A stretch of 64,000 bases of DNA from Pseudomonas mediterranea CFBP 5447 (GCF_000774145.1 NZ_KN322983.1:310001-374000); one strand, 5' to 3'; positions 36,301 through 44,733 are shown, numbered from the stretch's first letter. The notes: generated from the sequence alone by a model not told the origin. Made by a program: numbers and translations.

Positions 36301-38129
36301 ACGGCAGCCAGCTTGTCACCGCCTACCAGCGCGACGCGGCCGGACGCCTGCTGATCAAGACCCTGCCCGACGGCCAGACAATCCAGTACCGCTACGACGG
36401 GTTGGGCCGGCTGGTGGATGTCGATGACGGCAGCGACCATCCGCTGGCCTTCGAATACGACACCCAGGACCGGCTGATCAGCGAGCACCAGGGCTGGGGC
36501 ACCCTGCGCTATGGCTACGACACCTGCGGGCGGCTCAATCACCTGCGCCTGCCGGACAACAGCAAGGTCGACTACCACCACGCCCCGGGCGGCGCACTGA
36601 CCGCCATCGACCTGAACGGTGCACGCCTCAGCGAACACCAGCTGCGGGGCGGCCGCGAACACCAGCGCCAACAGGGCCTGCTGCTCAGCCAGTACGAACA
36701 CGACGAACAGGGCCGGCTCAAGGCCCACACCGTGCTGCAGAACCAGCAGAGCTTGTTCTGGCGCGATTATGCCTACAGCCCCAAGGGCAACCTCGCCGCC
36801 CTTTCCGACAGCCGTCGAGGGCGGCGCGAGTACCAGTACGACCCGCTCGACCGCCTGACCCGGATCGAGCACTCCCACACCGATCCCACGGAACACTTCG
36901 CCCACGACCCGGCCGGCAACCTGCTGATGCAGGACCGTCCCGGCCCGACCCAGCTCAAGGGCAATCGTCTGCTGATGGAGGGCGACCGCCACTACGACTA
37001 CGACGCCTTCGGTAACCTGATCCGCGAACGCCGCGGCAAGGCCCAGGCACTCGTCACCGAATACCGCTACGACAGCCAGCACCGCCTGATCGGCGTCACC
37101 ACGGCGGACGGCCGCGAAACGGCCTACCGCTACGACGCCTTCGGCCGCTACCTCTACGAGCACCACCGCTGCTACCTCTACGAACCGGGCACCTTCCGCC
37201 CATTGGCACTGCTCGACGGCAAAGGCCTCAACGCCTGCCCGTTCTACTACCACCTCGACCACCTGGGCACGCCCCAGGAACTGACCAACTACGGCGGCCA
37301 GATCGTCTGGTCGGCGCGCTACCACGGCTACGGCAAAACCCGCGCGCTAGAACACGGCGGCGGCGAACAGCTGGAACAACCGCTGCGCTTCCAGGGCCAA
37401 TACTTCGACCCGGAAAGCGGCCTGCACTACAACCGGCACCGCTACTACAATCCGGAAACGGGCCGCTACCTGACGCCTGACCCGAGCAAGTTGGCGGGTG
37501 GGCTCAATGGGTATCGGTACACCCTGAACCCGACGGGGTGGGTGGATCCGTTGGGGTTGGTGGATTGCCCGGGGAAGGGTGGGTGCAAGGCGGCGGTTGG
37601 GGAGCAGGATCCGGCTGCGAAGGTTGGGGTGGATGAGGGAGAGCCGCGGCTGCCGATGACGGCGGAGCAGCGGCGGGCTCGGATTGATGAGTTGGGGGAG
37701 GCGAATGCCAAGCGGCGTGTCACTCGAATGGAAAAAGAATATGGCATGCATACCGTTGAAAAGCATGGGCCAGAAATTTCAGATGCAGCACTCAAACAGA
37801 GGGCAATTAACGGTGCAAATCCACATACGGGTGAAATTCCGAAAGGCGCGAATGGAAGTTTAAGCTCCCAGTTCAGCAATTGGCGCGTGCATTTAAATGC
37901 GCTGAATAAAGCTATGACCAGAGAAGGGCTTGGGTTGGATCCGTTTACAGGACTGGATCACAAAAAAGATAGGATAGTAAGGCAGGAGTTACCCGGAGCA
38001 GGGCGTGGTTACAAGCCGAATAAGAAAGATAAACAGAATCCCAAGTTGAATGAAAATCTGAATTGGTTCGAGGTGAAGTTCGATAAGCATGGTGTGCCGT
38101 ATACCGGATTTCCCGCGGAGAAAAAATAA
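33396..38129 (+). CDS. Rhs/YD-repeat polymorphic toxin
   Basis: 1577-residue protein. Residues 1-270 form an N-terminal region without a PAAR domain; residues 272-345 contain two or three hydrophobic helices that could cross a target membrane. Residues 410 to about 1385 are the Rhs shell, with more than 20 YD-type repeats (such as YRYDARSRLIEATNAAG) and the closing motif GWVDPLGL. The last 188 residues are a variable tip encoded by DNA of clearly lower GC from about 37720 onward; it contains the motif VEKHGPEISD and ends KHGVPYTGF. The tip's toxic activity is not recognised. Delivery by the type VI system is usual for such proteins, but no VgrG or chaperone is in the window. Start ATG 33396 is uncertain. 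Confidence 0.92.
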   Translation: MDQVHRIEQELDSFKDTLSLYREQLERWYGRAVDRASQAADLPSLMGMERLIRFGGSTTAVSTGDYDFLSTVVRCPQGGVMTIESKLESVYDVPLGDIVVDVVAVDSGEVTPVTLDAQGVGTFRGDAGRFYRVHVQGEVSSAQISQLFSSYDGLTTELTDWLRGEWQGFKPQWAQQSLATSAAAVGNGLLAGSWAAIEGVWDSLNLLSDILKDPGQFVDRLGSSASQLMKLAQDAPQVMAKLQLLTSDEAALCLLVRTASLWLEMLPPSELAGETTEAISTVVVQLLLDLLIGVVLTFAGAGAGIAYLAMRLARHGASLMNAVQRFVCAIFAVVNGFMGYVDRYKAVAARGIAAGIKKGRMQLRWDAQRNTTLKKDEPHDDAPAQSKNPNGDSADSAALTRTDGCPVSMVTGEELLTLDDGTLDGRLPFVFTRLYRSSAAEQDVGLGRGWSHALAHRLQLEGEQVIWIDQENRRTTFPLPNAQRPAIHNSLARAAIYLGSAPDELIVAQPGENSPFLHFRDGYLTALSDRFDNRLTIQRNIHGDICRLDNGAGRALQLRYEQRHLVALDYQSFHPALTLDEAWRTEQTLATYRYDARSRLIEATNAAGESERYDYDDAHVILQRQLAGGASFFWEWQGTGQAARCVRHWASFAQMDTRYSWGEDGSVTVRHLDGSEETYVHDDRARLVRKVEPDGGEHLKAYDAQGRLIAEQDPLGAVTEYHYDEVGRLVALIPPEDAPTSYEYRNGFLHTRSRGKAIWTYRRNDRGEVIEAIDPDQQRTRYAYDAHGQLLSIHYPDGSEHRFTWNRLGQLTEETLPDASQRVFAYDVLGRLLTRQDEHGGVTHYQWDAVGRLLQTTLPSGASRAWTYNAYGKVTSERDEQGRVTRYEYADDLHLVSRRINPDGSTLHYRYDSARLLLTEIENESGEKYQLDYTPSGLIRQQVGFDGQRSAYAYDLNGHLLEKTEFGADGSQLVTAYQRDAAGRLLIKTLPDGQTIQYRYDGLGRLVDVDDGSDHPLAFEYDTQDRLISEHQGWGTLRYGYDTCGRLNHLRLPDNSKVDYHHAPGGALTAIDLNGARLSEHQLRGGREHQRQQGLLLSQYEHDEQGRLKAHTVLQNQQSLFWRDYAYSPKGNLAALSDSRRGRREYQYDPLDRLTRIEHSHTDPTEHFAHDPAGNLLMQDRPGPTQLKGNRLLMEGDRHYDYDAFGNLIRERRGKAQALVTEYRYDSQHRLIGVTTADGRETAYRYDAFGRYLYEHHRCYLYEPGTFRPLALLDGKGLNACPFYYHLDHLGTPQELTNYGGQIVWSARYHGYGKTRALEHGGGEQLEQPLRFQGQYFDPESGLHYNRHRYYNPETGRYLTPDPSKLAGGLNGYRYTLNPTGWVDPLGLVDCPGKGGCKAAVGEQDPAAKVGVDEGEPRLPMTAEQRRARIDELGEANAKRRVTRMEKEYGMHTVEKHGPEISDAALKQRAINGANPHTGEIPKGANGSLSSQFSNWRVHLNALNKAMTREGLGLDPFTGLDHKKDRIVRQELPGAGRGYKPNKKDKQNPKLNENLNWFEVKFDKHGVPYTGFPAEKK

Positions 38130-38545
38130 TGTTGAAAGATCCTTTTTTGAATGAGCAGTTTGTGCCTGATCTCATGTGGTTTATCGGTCAGTTCGACGTC
38201 TACGATCGGGAAGAAACAAGAGGCGTAGCGTTGGGAGTGTACGATCCCAATGATAAGCATGATCGCTCTGAACTGATTGTTAAATATGCTCTTGATTTAG
38301 CGTGTCTGTCGTATAGGCATAAATATGTACTGGTGGTATTTCTCGAGGAGGCGCTTAAGGACCCGAACTATGATTTCCAAGCGTTGTTTGAAATCGATGA
38401 GGATTGTGCGGGCAGTTGGCCACGCGGTGAATGGTATAACTTAAAAAATCCTCGAGAGTTTTTCCACGATGTGTTTGTGCTTGCGAAGGAAGTTTGGAGA
38501 GAGGATCTCAAGACAGCGGCCCGAGAAGACCCATCGACTTGGTAG
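38129..38545 (+). CDS. Probable immunity protein to the Rhs tip
   Basis: 138-residue acidic protein. The ATG overlaps the Rhs stop (TAATG), and the base composition is low in GC like the toxin tip, not like the Rhs core. It has no signal peptide or membrane helix, so it should act in the cytoplasm. Position immediately behind a polymorphic toxin is the only evidence for an immunity role. No family is recognised. Tip and immunity gene were probably acquired together. Confidence 0.72.
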   Translation: MLKDPFLNEQFVPDLMWFIGQFDVYDREETRGVALGVYDPNDKHDRSELIVKYALDLACLSYRHKYVLVVFLEEALKDPNYDFQALFEIDEDCAGSWPRGEWYNLKNPREFFHDVFVLAKEVWREDLKTAAREDPSTW

Positions 38546-38855
38546 GCCAGCAGTAGCTTACCAAATGGATATCCTTGCATAGGAAATACTCTGCTCTAAA
38601 AAGAATCCGCTAGATTGATGGATTAAATGACGGTTTCACGAGTTGTATAATTTTTTTGGCGGTCATTCCATCAAGACCTGGCCAGCCGAACACGAAACTA
38701 TTGAGCAAGTCCTTAACGCCTTCCTGGGTGAATTTGACACGGGAGTTCTTAGGGCAGGCGATGTTGGCAAGCTGTTAAAAGCTGCATCGATTTGCTGCGG
38801 ATATGAGCCGCACACAGCGGTTCTCTACTGCCTATCGGCACACCACGAACTGCTT
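38546..38855. other. AT-rich gap behind the immunity gene
   Basis: No convincing gene. A TTG-started frame from 38643 reads YNFFGGHSIKTWPAE and continues into the REP element, with no ribosome site; it may be a decayed fragment of an older tip or immunity gene. No terminator was seen. Confidence 0.35.
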
Positions 38856-38988
38856 TTGTGGCGAGGGAGCTTGCTCCCGCTGGGTTGCGAAGCGACCCTG
38901 AGGCAGTCTGCTCGATCAGCCAGGCACGCTGGGGAGCTGGTCAGGGGGCTGCTTCGCAGCCCAGCGGGAGCGAGCTCCCTCGCCACAA
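38856..38988. repeat. Long inverted repeat, GAGGGAGCTTGCTCCC class
   Basis: TTGTGGCGAGGGAGCTTGCTC and its complement flank about 90 bases with a second inner arm pair (GCTGCTTCGCAGC). The same class occurs at 52519-52633. It lies between the Rhs locus and the cyclic-di-GMP gene. Confidence 0.85.
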
Positions 38989-39041
38989 GGTATCGCTAGT
39001 CGTGCTTACAGCGTGGCGGTCTGTGCCCAAGACGCGGGCCC

Positions 39042-40829
39042 TTACACCGATAAACTTGACTCCATGACAGGCTCCCGCTCAGTCAAACCGTCAATCAAAT
39101 AGACACTTCCTCCCAAAATCTCCTTCGCATGATGCTTAGCCTGCGAAGCCAGTTCCGCCAGTTGGCTCGCATCCAGTTCCCCACACGCGTCCGACCTCAG
39201 ATGCACCACCCCAATCGACAACGACAACAACGCGAAATCCTGTCGAACCCCTTGCCGATTCAATGCCGTGAAGCACCCAGCCTCCAGATGCTCCGGCCGA
39301 TAGAACCGGCGGCAATGGGTCTGGAAGTCGCTGAGCAGTTGGTTCAGGCGCTTGCGCCAGTCTTCCGGGCCGAGGACCAGCAGGAAGTCGTCGCCCCCGA
39401 TGTGGCCGACGAAGTCGCGGCTGGGGTCGATTCGTTCGTTCAGGCATTGAGCCAGGCACAGCAGGACTTCGTCGCCGCGGCCGTAGCCATAGATGTCGTT
39501 GAAGGGTTTGAAGCTGTCGATGTCGACGTAGCAGATCACCGCTTCCTGTCGCTGTTGCAGCAGGCGGGTGAGGCATTGCTGGATCGGTACGTTGCCCGGC
39601 AGCAGGGTCAGCGGGTTGGCGTAGCGGGCCTGTTGGATCTTCAGTTCGGTGATGAGCTTGAGCACGTCGATCACCCGTCCCAGCCCCAGGTAGTGACCGT
39701 TGAGGGTGATGATAAAGTCTTCTTCGATGCGTTGCCGGGCGCGGCTGGTGATGAGGCGGCTGACTTGCTGCAGCGACTGGCTCAGTTCCACGGCCAGGAA
39801 ATCATCGCTCATCAGGCGGCTGATGGGTTTGCGGGCGAACAGGTCGGTGGCGAAGGGTTTGAGCAAGGCGTCCGAGAGTGAATGGCGGTGGACGATGCCG
39901 CAGGGGCGGTTCTGATTGTCCAGCACGGCCAGGGAGTTGAGGTTGGCCTGGCGCCGAAAGGCTTCCAGGACCCGTGCCGTGGGGGTGTCGTGGGACATGG
40001 CCGGTTGCTCGTTGAGCAGGGCGCTGAGGTCGTTGATTTCATCGCTTAGCGACACCGTGCCGCTGTCCTGCCGGGGCATCAGCGCCTTGGCGTCCCGTGA
40101 CGGCTGTTCCTGGGGGCGGGCGAGCAGATAGCCCTGAACCAGATCAACGCCCATTTCCATAAGCACCGCCAGTTCCTCCGGCAGTTCGATGCCCTCGGCA
40201 ATCACTTGGGAACGTGACGTCCGGGCGATTTTCAGGATCGAGCCGACGAATTCGCGCTTGAGGGCATCCTGGTGAATGCCGTCGATGAAATGGCGGTCGA
40301 TCTTCACATATTCAGGGCGCAATTCGGACCACAGCCGCAGGCTCGAATAACCGGCGCCAAGGTCGTCCAGGGCGATGGAGAAACCCATGGCCCGGTAATG
40401 ATGCAGCGCGTTCTGCAGAAGCTGGAAATCATCGATCGGGGTTTGTTCGGTCAGTTCGATCACTACCTGACTGGGCGGGATGCCGAAATCCTGCAGCAGT
40501 TGCAAAGTGCGTCCGGTCTGGTGCGCCGACTCCAGCAGCGACTCGGGCGAGACATTGAGAAACAGCTTGCCCGGTAGTTTCTGCTCGTTGAAGCGTTGGC
40601 AGGCACTGCGTCGGCAGGCCAGTTCCAGTTCACTGAGGCGTCCGGCCTGGCGGGCCACGGAGAGCAAGGCGATGGGCGAGTGCAAGGGGCTGTTGGACGG
40701 CCCGCGGGTCAAGGCTTCGTAACCCAGGATGCGCCGTTCGGACAGGCATACGATCGGTTGGAACAGACTGTGCAAACCGCTTTGAGTCAGGATTGAACTC
40801 AAGGCACTCAGCTGTTCGGTCGTGGTCAT
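39042..40829 (-). CDS. EAL-CBS-GGDEF cyclic-di-GMP protein
   Basis: 595-residue protein without membrane helices. Residues 15-250 are an EAL phosphodiesterase domain with YEALTRG, ELTE and DDLGAGYSSL motifs complete enough for activity. Residues 270-390 contain a pair of CBS-like segments (PTARVLEAFRRQANLNSLAVLD), which bind nucleotides. Residues 410-570 are a GGDEF domain whose signature reads GGDDF, with Asp in place of the second Glu, so cyclase activity is uncertain. The domain order matches a conserved Pseudomonas protein next to prc. It should act on cyclic di-GMP in the cytoplasm, with the CBS pair as a sensor of adenine nucleotides. Confidence 0.92.
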   Translation of the reverse strand: MTTTEQLSALSSILTQSGLHSLFQPIVCLSERRILGYEALTRGPSNSPLHSPIALLSVARQAGRLSELELACRRSACQRFNEQKLPGKLFLNVSPESLLESAHQTGRTLQLLQDFGIPPSQVVIELTEQTPIDDFQLLQNALHHYRAMGFSIALDDLGAGYSSLRLWSELRPEYVKIDRHFIDGIHQDALKREFVGSILKIARTSRSQVIAEGIELPEELAVLMEMGVDLVQGYLLARPQEQPSRDAKALMPRQDSGTVSLSDEINDLSALLNEQPAMSHDTPTARVLEAFRRQANLNSLAVLDNQNRPCGIVHRHSLSDALLKPFATDLFARKPISRLMSDDFLAVELSQSLQQVSRLITSRARQRIEEDFIITLNGHYLGLGRVIDVLKLITELKIQQARYANPLTLLPGNVPIQQCLTRLLQQRQEAVICYVDIDSFKPFNDIYGYGRGDEVLLCLAQCLNERIDPSRDFVGHIGGDDFLLVLGPEDWRKRLNQLLSDFQTHCRRFYRPEHLEAGCFTALNRQGVRQDFALLSLSIGVVHLRSDACGELDASQLAELASQAKHHAKEILGGSVYLIDGLTEREPVMESSLSV

Positions 40830-40845
40830 GGCGATCTCTGGCGAT

Positions 40846-40883
40846 AAAAAAAGGACCGGGCGCCGTGGTGGGGCGCCCAGTCC
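40846..40883 (-). terminator. Rho-independent terminator of prc
   Basis: On the minus strand GGACTGGGCGCC, a short loop, GGCGCCCGGTCC and seven T residues form a strong terminator between prc and the cyclic-di-GMP gene, so the latter must have its own promoter. Confidence 0.9.
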
Positions 40884-40948
40884 TGTATTTCACGACAGAC
40901 TGATGTCAGTTTGATGACACTCCGACGAGAGTCACCATTAAATGGCCA

Positions 40949-43030
40949 TCATCCTTGCTTGGCGACGGTCGTATTGAGTTTCAGGTAATCCAGCAGGATT
41001 CGCCCGGTCTCGCTCAGGTACGCATCGTCTTCCGGCTTGGTCTTTTCCGGCTCGGTGATCAAGTCTTCGTCTTCTTTCTTCAGCTCTTTGAGCGGCTCTT
41101 CGCCCTTGGCCTTGCGACGCAGGTTTTCCATCGCCAGTTGCTTGGCCTCGATGTCGGCATGCTGGGCACGACGGTCGGCTTCGTTGAGGGTGACGGTTTT
41201 TTCCAGCATCAACTTCTGCGCCAGAGCCAGCTTGTCGCGGATGAACACGAACTCGGCATCCTGGGAAGTACGGGCGTCGTGATCGGACTTGAGCTGGGCC
41301 AGGAACGGTTTGAACGGGTCCACCGCCGGTTTGATCGCTGGCCGGATGGTGTCCCACGGCATGGCTTCGGGCAGGGCGCTTTCGCCGATTTCCTTGGTGT
41401 CGATGATCGACGGGTAATCGATGTCAGGCAGCACGCCTTGGTGCTGGGTGCTCTGGCCGGACACCCGGTAGAACTTGGCCAGGGTCAGTTTCAGTTCGCC
41501 GTGGTTCAACGGTTGGATGGTTTGCACGGTGCCCTTGCCGAAGGTCTGGCCGCCAATGATCAATGCCCGGTGGTAGTCCTGCATGGCACCGGCGAAAATT
41601 TCCGAGGCCGACGCCGACAGGCGATTGACCAGCAAGGCCATCGGCCCCTTGTAGAATGCGCCCGGGTTCTCGTCTTCGAGCACGTCCACCCGGCCATCGG
41701 CGTTGCGTACCAGTACGGTAGGGCCCTTGTCGATGAACAGGCTGGTCAGTTCGGTGGCTTCCTGCAAGGAACCGCCGCCATTGTTGCGCAAGTCGATGAC
41801 GACGCCGTCGACCTTGTCCTTCTGCAGCTCGGTCAGCAGCTTCTTGACGTCGCGGGTGGTGCTCTTGTAGTCCGGATCCCCGGCGCGGAACGCCTTGAAG
41901 TCCAGGTAGAAGGCCGGGATCTCGATGACGCCGAGCTTGTAGTCCTTGCCATCCTGTTTCAGGTTGAGGATCGATTTCTTCGCGGCCTGTTCTTCCAGTT
42001 TCACCGCTTCACGGGTGATGGCCACGATCTTGCTGGTCTGGTCGTTCGGCGCATTGCTGGCCGGAATGACTTCCAGGCGCACCACCGAGCCTTTCGGGCC
42101 ACGGATCAGCTTGACCACTTCGTCCAGGCGCCAGCCGACCACGTCGACCATTTCCTTGTTGCCCTGGGCGACACCGATGATCTTGTCCGCCGGGCCGACC
42201 TGCTTGGTCTTGTCGGCCGGGCCCGCCGGTACCAGGCGCACGATCTTCACCTGGTCGTTGTCGCTCTGCAGCACCGCGCCGATACCTTCCAGGGACAGGC
42301 TCATGTTGATGTCGAAGTTCTCCGCGTTATCCGGCGACAGATAATTGGTGTGCGGGTCGTAGGACATGGCGAAGGTGTTGATGTACGCCTGGAAGATGTC
42401 TTCGGCGCGAGTCTGCTCCAGACGAGCCAATTGGTTCTTGTAGCGCTTGATCAGGGTTTCCTGGATCTGCTTGGGGTCCTTGCCGGCGATCTTCATGCGC
42501 AGCACTTCGTCCTTGACGCGTTTGCGCCACAGGTCATCGAGTTCGGCTGTGCTTTTGAGCCAAGGGGCGTCCTTGCGGTCGACCAGCAAGGTTTCCTTGG
42601 TGTTGAAATCGATCTTGTCGACGCCTTTGTTCAGCTCGCCAATGGCGTAATCCAGGCGCGCCTTCACGCGGTCCAGGTAGCGCTTGTAGATGACGAACCC
42701 TGCGTTCAGGTCGCCGCTCTTGAGGAAATCGTCGAACTGGGTTTTCCACTTGTCGAATTCTGCGATGTCGCTGGCCATGAAATAGCTGCGCGACGGATCA
42801 AGCAGCTTCAGGTAGCTGTCATAGATGATGACCGAGCGCGCGTCATCGAGCGGTGGTTTGCTGTAATGATGACGCTTGAGCAATTCTACGACGTTAAGGC
42901 TGGCAATCACCTCGTCGCGATCGGGTTGAAGCTTGTCCCAGCTGTTGGCTGCGAACGTATCGCTCGACATTGGCAACAGACCGAGGCCAATGACAAGCGC
43001 GAGGGCGGTGCTGGGGAACAGGTGCTTCAT
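40949..43030 (-). CDS. prc: Tail-specific periplasmic protease Prc (AlgO)
   Basis: 693-residue serine protease of the S41 family. A signal peptide (residues 1-26) ends near DTFA. The PDZ domain lies near residues 230-325, and the catalytic Ser-Lys pair in NRLSASASEIFAG (Ser near 452) and GGQTFGKGTVQ (Lys near 477). The DUF3340 C-terminal part follows. In P. aeruginosa the homologue (AlgO) degrades envelope proteins and truncated MucA. The ATG at 43030 is preferred over the one at 43063 because it gives a cleaner signal peptide; neither has a strong ribosome site. Confidence 0.95.
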   Translation of the reverse strand: MKHLFPSTALALVIGLGLLPMSSDTFAANSWDKLQPDRDEVIASLNVVELLKRHHYSKPPLDDARSVIIYDSYLKLLDPSRSYFMASDIAEFDKWKTQFDDFLKSGDLNAGFVIYKRYLDRVKARLDYAIGELNKGVDKIDFNTKETLLVDRKDAPWLKSTAELDDLWRKRVKDEVLRMKIAGKDPKQIQETLIKRYKNQLARLEQTRAEDIFQAYINTFAMSYDPHTNYLSPDNAENFDINMSLSLEGIGAVLQSDNDQVKIVRLVPAGPADKTKQVGPADKIIGVAQGNKEMVDVVGWRLDEVVKLIRGPKGSVVRLEVIPASNAPNDQTSKIVAITREAVKLEEQAAKKSILNLKQDGKDYKLGVIEIPAFYLDFKAFRAGDPDYKSTTRDVKKLLTELQKDKVDGVVIDLRNNGGGSLQEATELTSLFIDKGPTVLVRNADGRVDVLEDENPGAFYKGPMALLVNRLSASASEIFAGAMQDYHRALIIGGQTFGKGTVQTIQPLNHGELKLTLAKFYRVSGQSTQHQGVLPDIDYPSIIDTKEIGESALPEAMPWDTIRPAIKPAVDPFKPFLAQLKSDHDARTSQDAEFVFIRDKLALAQKLMLEKTVTLNEADRRAQHADIEAKQLAMENLRRKAKGEEPLKELKKEDEDLITEPEKTKPEDDAYLSETGRILLDYLKLNTTVAKQG

Positions 43031-43169
43031 ACTGATTCGACGCAGGGACAATTGATAACGCATATTAGGCCGTCTTTGAAGTCGCCGGTTCCATGTGGCC
43101 CGGGCGCAAAATGCAAGAAAGCCCGGCGTTACAGCAGCGGGCCCAGTCGAGACTCACTATGGAGGCACC

Positions 43170-44132
43170 GTGAAAGCATTGCAAGGCGTTGAAGGCCAAG
43201 TGGTATGGGCTGATGAGCCAAGTCCTACGTGCGATGTAGGGCAAGTTCGCATTCGTGTGGCGGCTGCCGGCCTGAATCGGGCCGATTTATTGCAGAAAGC
43301 CGGACTTTATCCGCCGCCGCCCGGGGCCAGTCACGTGCTGGGGTTGGAGTGTTCCGGGGTCATCAGCGAGGTTGGGCCGGGCTCGGCCTGGCAGGTAGGC
43401 GACCGCGTGTGTGCGTTGCTCGCCGGCGGTGGCATGGCCGAGGAAGTGGTGGTCGATGGCCGGCATGTGCTGCCAGTGCCCCAGGGCCTGTCGTTGGCTG
43501 AAGCGGCCGCGCTGCCTGAGGTCTACAGCACCGCGTGGCTGAATCTGTTCAAGCTGGCAGGCCTCAAGCCAGGGGAGAAAGTGCTGCTGCACGCCGGCGC
43601 CAGTGGCGTCGGTTCCGCGGCGATCCAACTGTGCAAGGCGTTTGGCAACCCATGCTGGGTCAGCGTCGGCTCTGCCGATCGGCTGGCTTATTGCGAGACG
43701 TTGGGGGCCCAGGGCGGGGTGGTGCGGGCCGACGACATCGAGCGCTTGAACGACTTTGCGCCCTTCGATGTGATCCTCGATCCGGTGGGCGCCAGCTACG
43801 CCAGGCTCAACGTGAAACTTTTGTCAGTTGACGGGCGTTGGGTGTTGATTGGGCTGATGGGCGGACGGGAAAGCCATCTGGACCTGGCGAAGATCCTCGC
43901 CAAGCGTATCCAGTTGCTGGGGTCGACCCTGCGCAGTCGCGACGATCAATTCAAGGCCGATCTGCTGCGAGAACTGGGTGAGCATGTCTGGCCGTTGTTC
44001 ACCGAGAGGCGCCTGAGCCCACAATTGGCCGCGACTTTCTCGATCAAGGACGCCGAAGCAGCGTTTGCCGAGCTGGCGACCAACCAGGTGTCAGGGAAGT
44101 TAGTGCTGGTGATTGATGAAAGTTTGAGCTGA
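43170..44132 (+). CDS. NAD(P)H quinone oxidoreductase (PIG3/QorA-like)
   Basis: 320-residue zinc-free member of the medium-chain dehydrogenase family. AGLNRADLLQKAGLYPPPPG near residue 34 and HAGASGVGSAAIQL near residue 143 (nucleotide binding) mark the PIG3/quinone reductase group. GTG at 43170 follows GGAGG by 4 bases; the longer frame to 43095 lies in the prc promoter region and is rejected. It is divergent from prc. Probably reduces quinones with NADPH. Confidence 0.92.
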   Translation: MKALQGVEGQVVWADEPSPTCDVGQVRIRVAAAGLNRADLLQKAGLYPPPPGASHVLGLECSGVISEVGPGSAWQVGDRVCALLAGGGMAEEVVVDGRHVLPVPQGLSLAEAAALPEVYSTAWLNLFKLAGLKPGEKVLLHAGASGVGSAAIQLCKAFGNPCWVSVGSADRLAYCETLGAQGGVVRADDIERLNDFAPFDVILDPVGASYARLNVKLLSVDGRWVLIGLMGGRESHLDLAKILAKRIQLLGSTLRSRDDQFKADLLRELGEHVWPLFTERRLSPQLAATFSIKDAEAAFAELATNQVSGKLVLVIDESLS

Positions 44133-44160
44133 GTGGGCTTGGCGGGGACGGAAATGGCGC

Positions 44161-44520
44161 CTGTGGGAGCCGAGCTTGCTCGCGATAGCGTCGGATCAGT
44201 TTGCAGCGTAGTTGACTGACCCTCCGCCATCGCGAGCAGGCTCGCTCCCACAAGGGATTGGTGCCCGAACACTGCTTTCATGAACGCCGCGAAAACCTGT
44301 GGGAGCGAGCTTGCTCGCGATGGCGGCACCACAGTCAACATCGAGGCAAGCTGACCCACCGCCATCGCGAGCAAGCTCGGCTCCCACAAGGGGTGCCCGA
44401 ACATTGCTCTCATGAACTCCGCGAAAACCTGTGGGAGCGAGCCTGCTCGCGATGGCGGCACCACAGACAACATCGTGCAAACTGCCTCACCGCCATCGTG
44501 AGCAAGCTCGGCTCCCACAG
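44161..44520. repeat. Array of six REP units with a 132-base tandem duplication
   Basis: Six REP units alternate in orientation (near 44161, 44228, 44297, 44362, 44428 and 44491). The stretch from GTGCCCGAACACTGCTTTCA (44261) is repeated from 44393 with about 90 per cent identity, including spacer sequence, so two of the three pairs arose by tandem duplication. No gene lies in the roughly 600 bases from 44133 to 44733. Confidence 0.92.
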
Positions 44521-44548
44521 GGTTCCAAATGTCCGGCTGCTGGTCCGA

Positions 44549-44566
44549 ACTGTCATTCCTGACAGT
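44549..44566. promoter_or_regulatory. Palindromic box 1 before the EF-hand/VMO-I genes
   Basis: ACTGTCA-TTCC-TGACAGT is a perfect 7-bp inverted repeat followed by TAGACG. An equivalent site lies exactly 80 bases further on, so both are probably bound by the same regulator. Confidence 0.6.
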
Positions 44567-44629
44567 AGACGCCACCTGCTGTACGCCGGTTAATACCTGT
44601 CGATTTCACTCACTAGATGGATATACACT

Positions 44630-44645
44630 CTGTCAAGTCTGACAG
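44630..44645. promoter_or_regulatory. Palindromic box 2 before the EF-hand/VMO-I genes
   Basis: CTGTCA-AGTC-TGACAG is a perfect 6-bp inverted repeat followed by TAGACG, as in box 1. A -10-like TATACA (44622-44627) ends just before it, a usual place for a repressor operator. A third half site, CTGACAG, is at 44714. The general form CTGT-N8-ACAG also resembles a LexA box, but the centre is not AT-rich. Confidence 0.6.
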
Positions 44646-44733
44646 TAGACGGCGCGGAGACAGCCGCTCTAGATTGGCCATTGAGAGTAATAGAGGTCTC
44701 TCTGATCGTTTCCCTGACAGAAGAGGTGCCGTG

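Noticed and set aside
35187..37325. 712-codon open frame antisense to the Rhs core
   Set aside because: High-GC codon bias of the Rhs repeats leaves the opposite strand free of stops. The translation is a low-complexity Val/Ala-rich protein with no domain or ribosome site.
38643..38999. 118-codon frame behind the immunity gene
   Set aside because: TTG start without ribosome site, and the second half is encoded by an intergenic repeat. At most a gene fragment.
40955..43192. 745-codon antisense frame over prc
   Set aside because: Shadow of a well-identified protease gene; no family features.
44161..44520. Regularly spaced repeats resembling a CRISPR array
   Set aside because: Units alternate in orientation, are REP palindromes found all over the window, spacers are partly duplicated, and no cas gene is near.
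44549..44566. LexA box
   Set aside because: CTGT-N8-ACAG fits formally, but the centre is CATTCCTG instead of an AT-rich core and the genes behind are not known SOS genes. Kept only as an alternative.
44617..44733. Longer start for the EF-hand-like gene
   Set aside because: The added 39 residues are Arg/Ser-rich, run through box 2 and lack a ribosome site; ATG 44734 has one.
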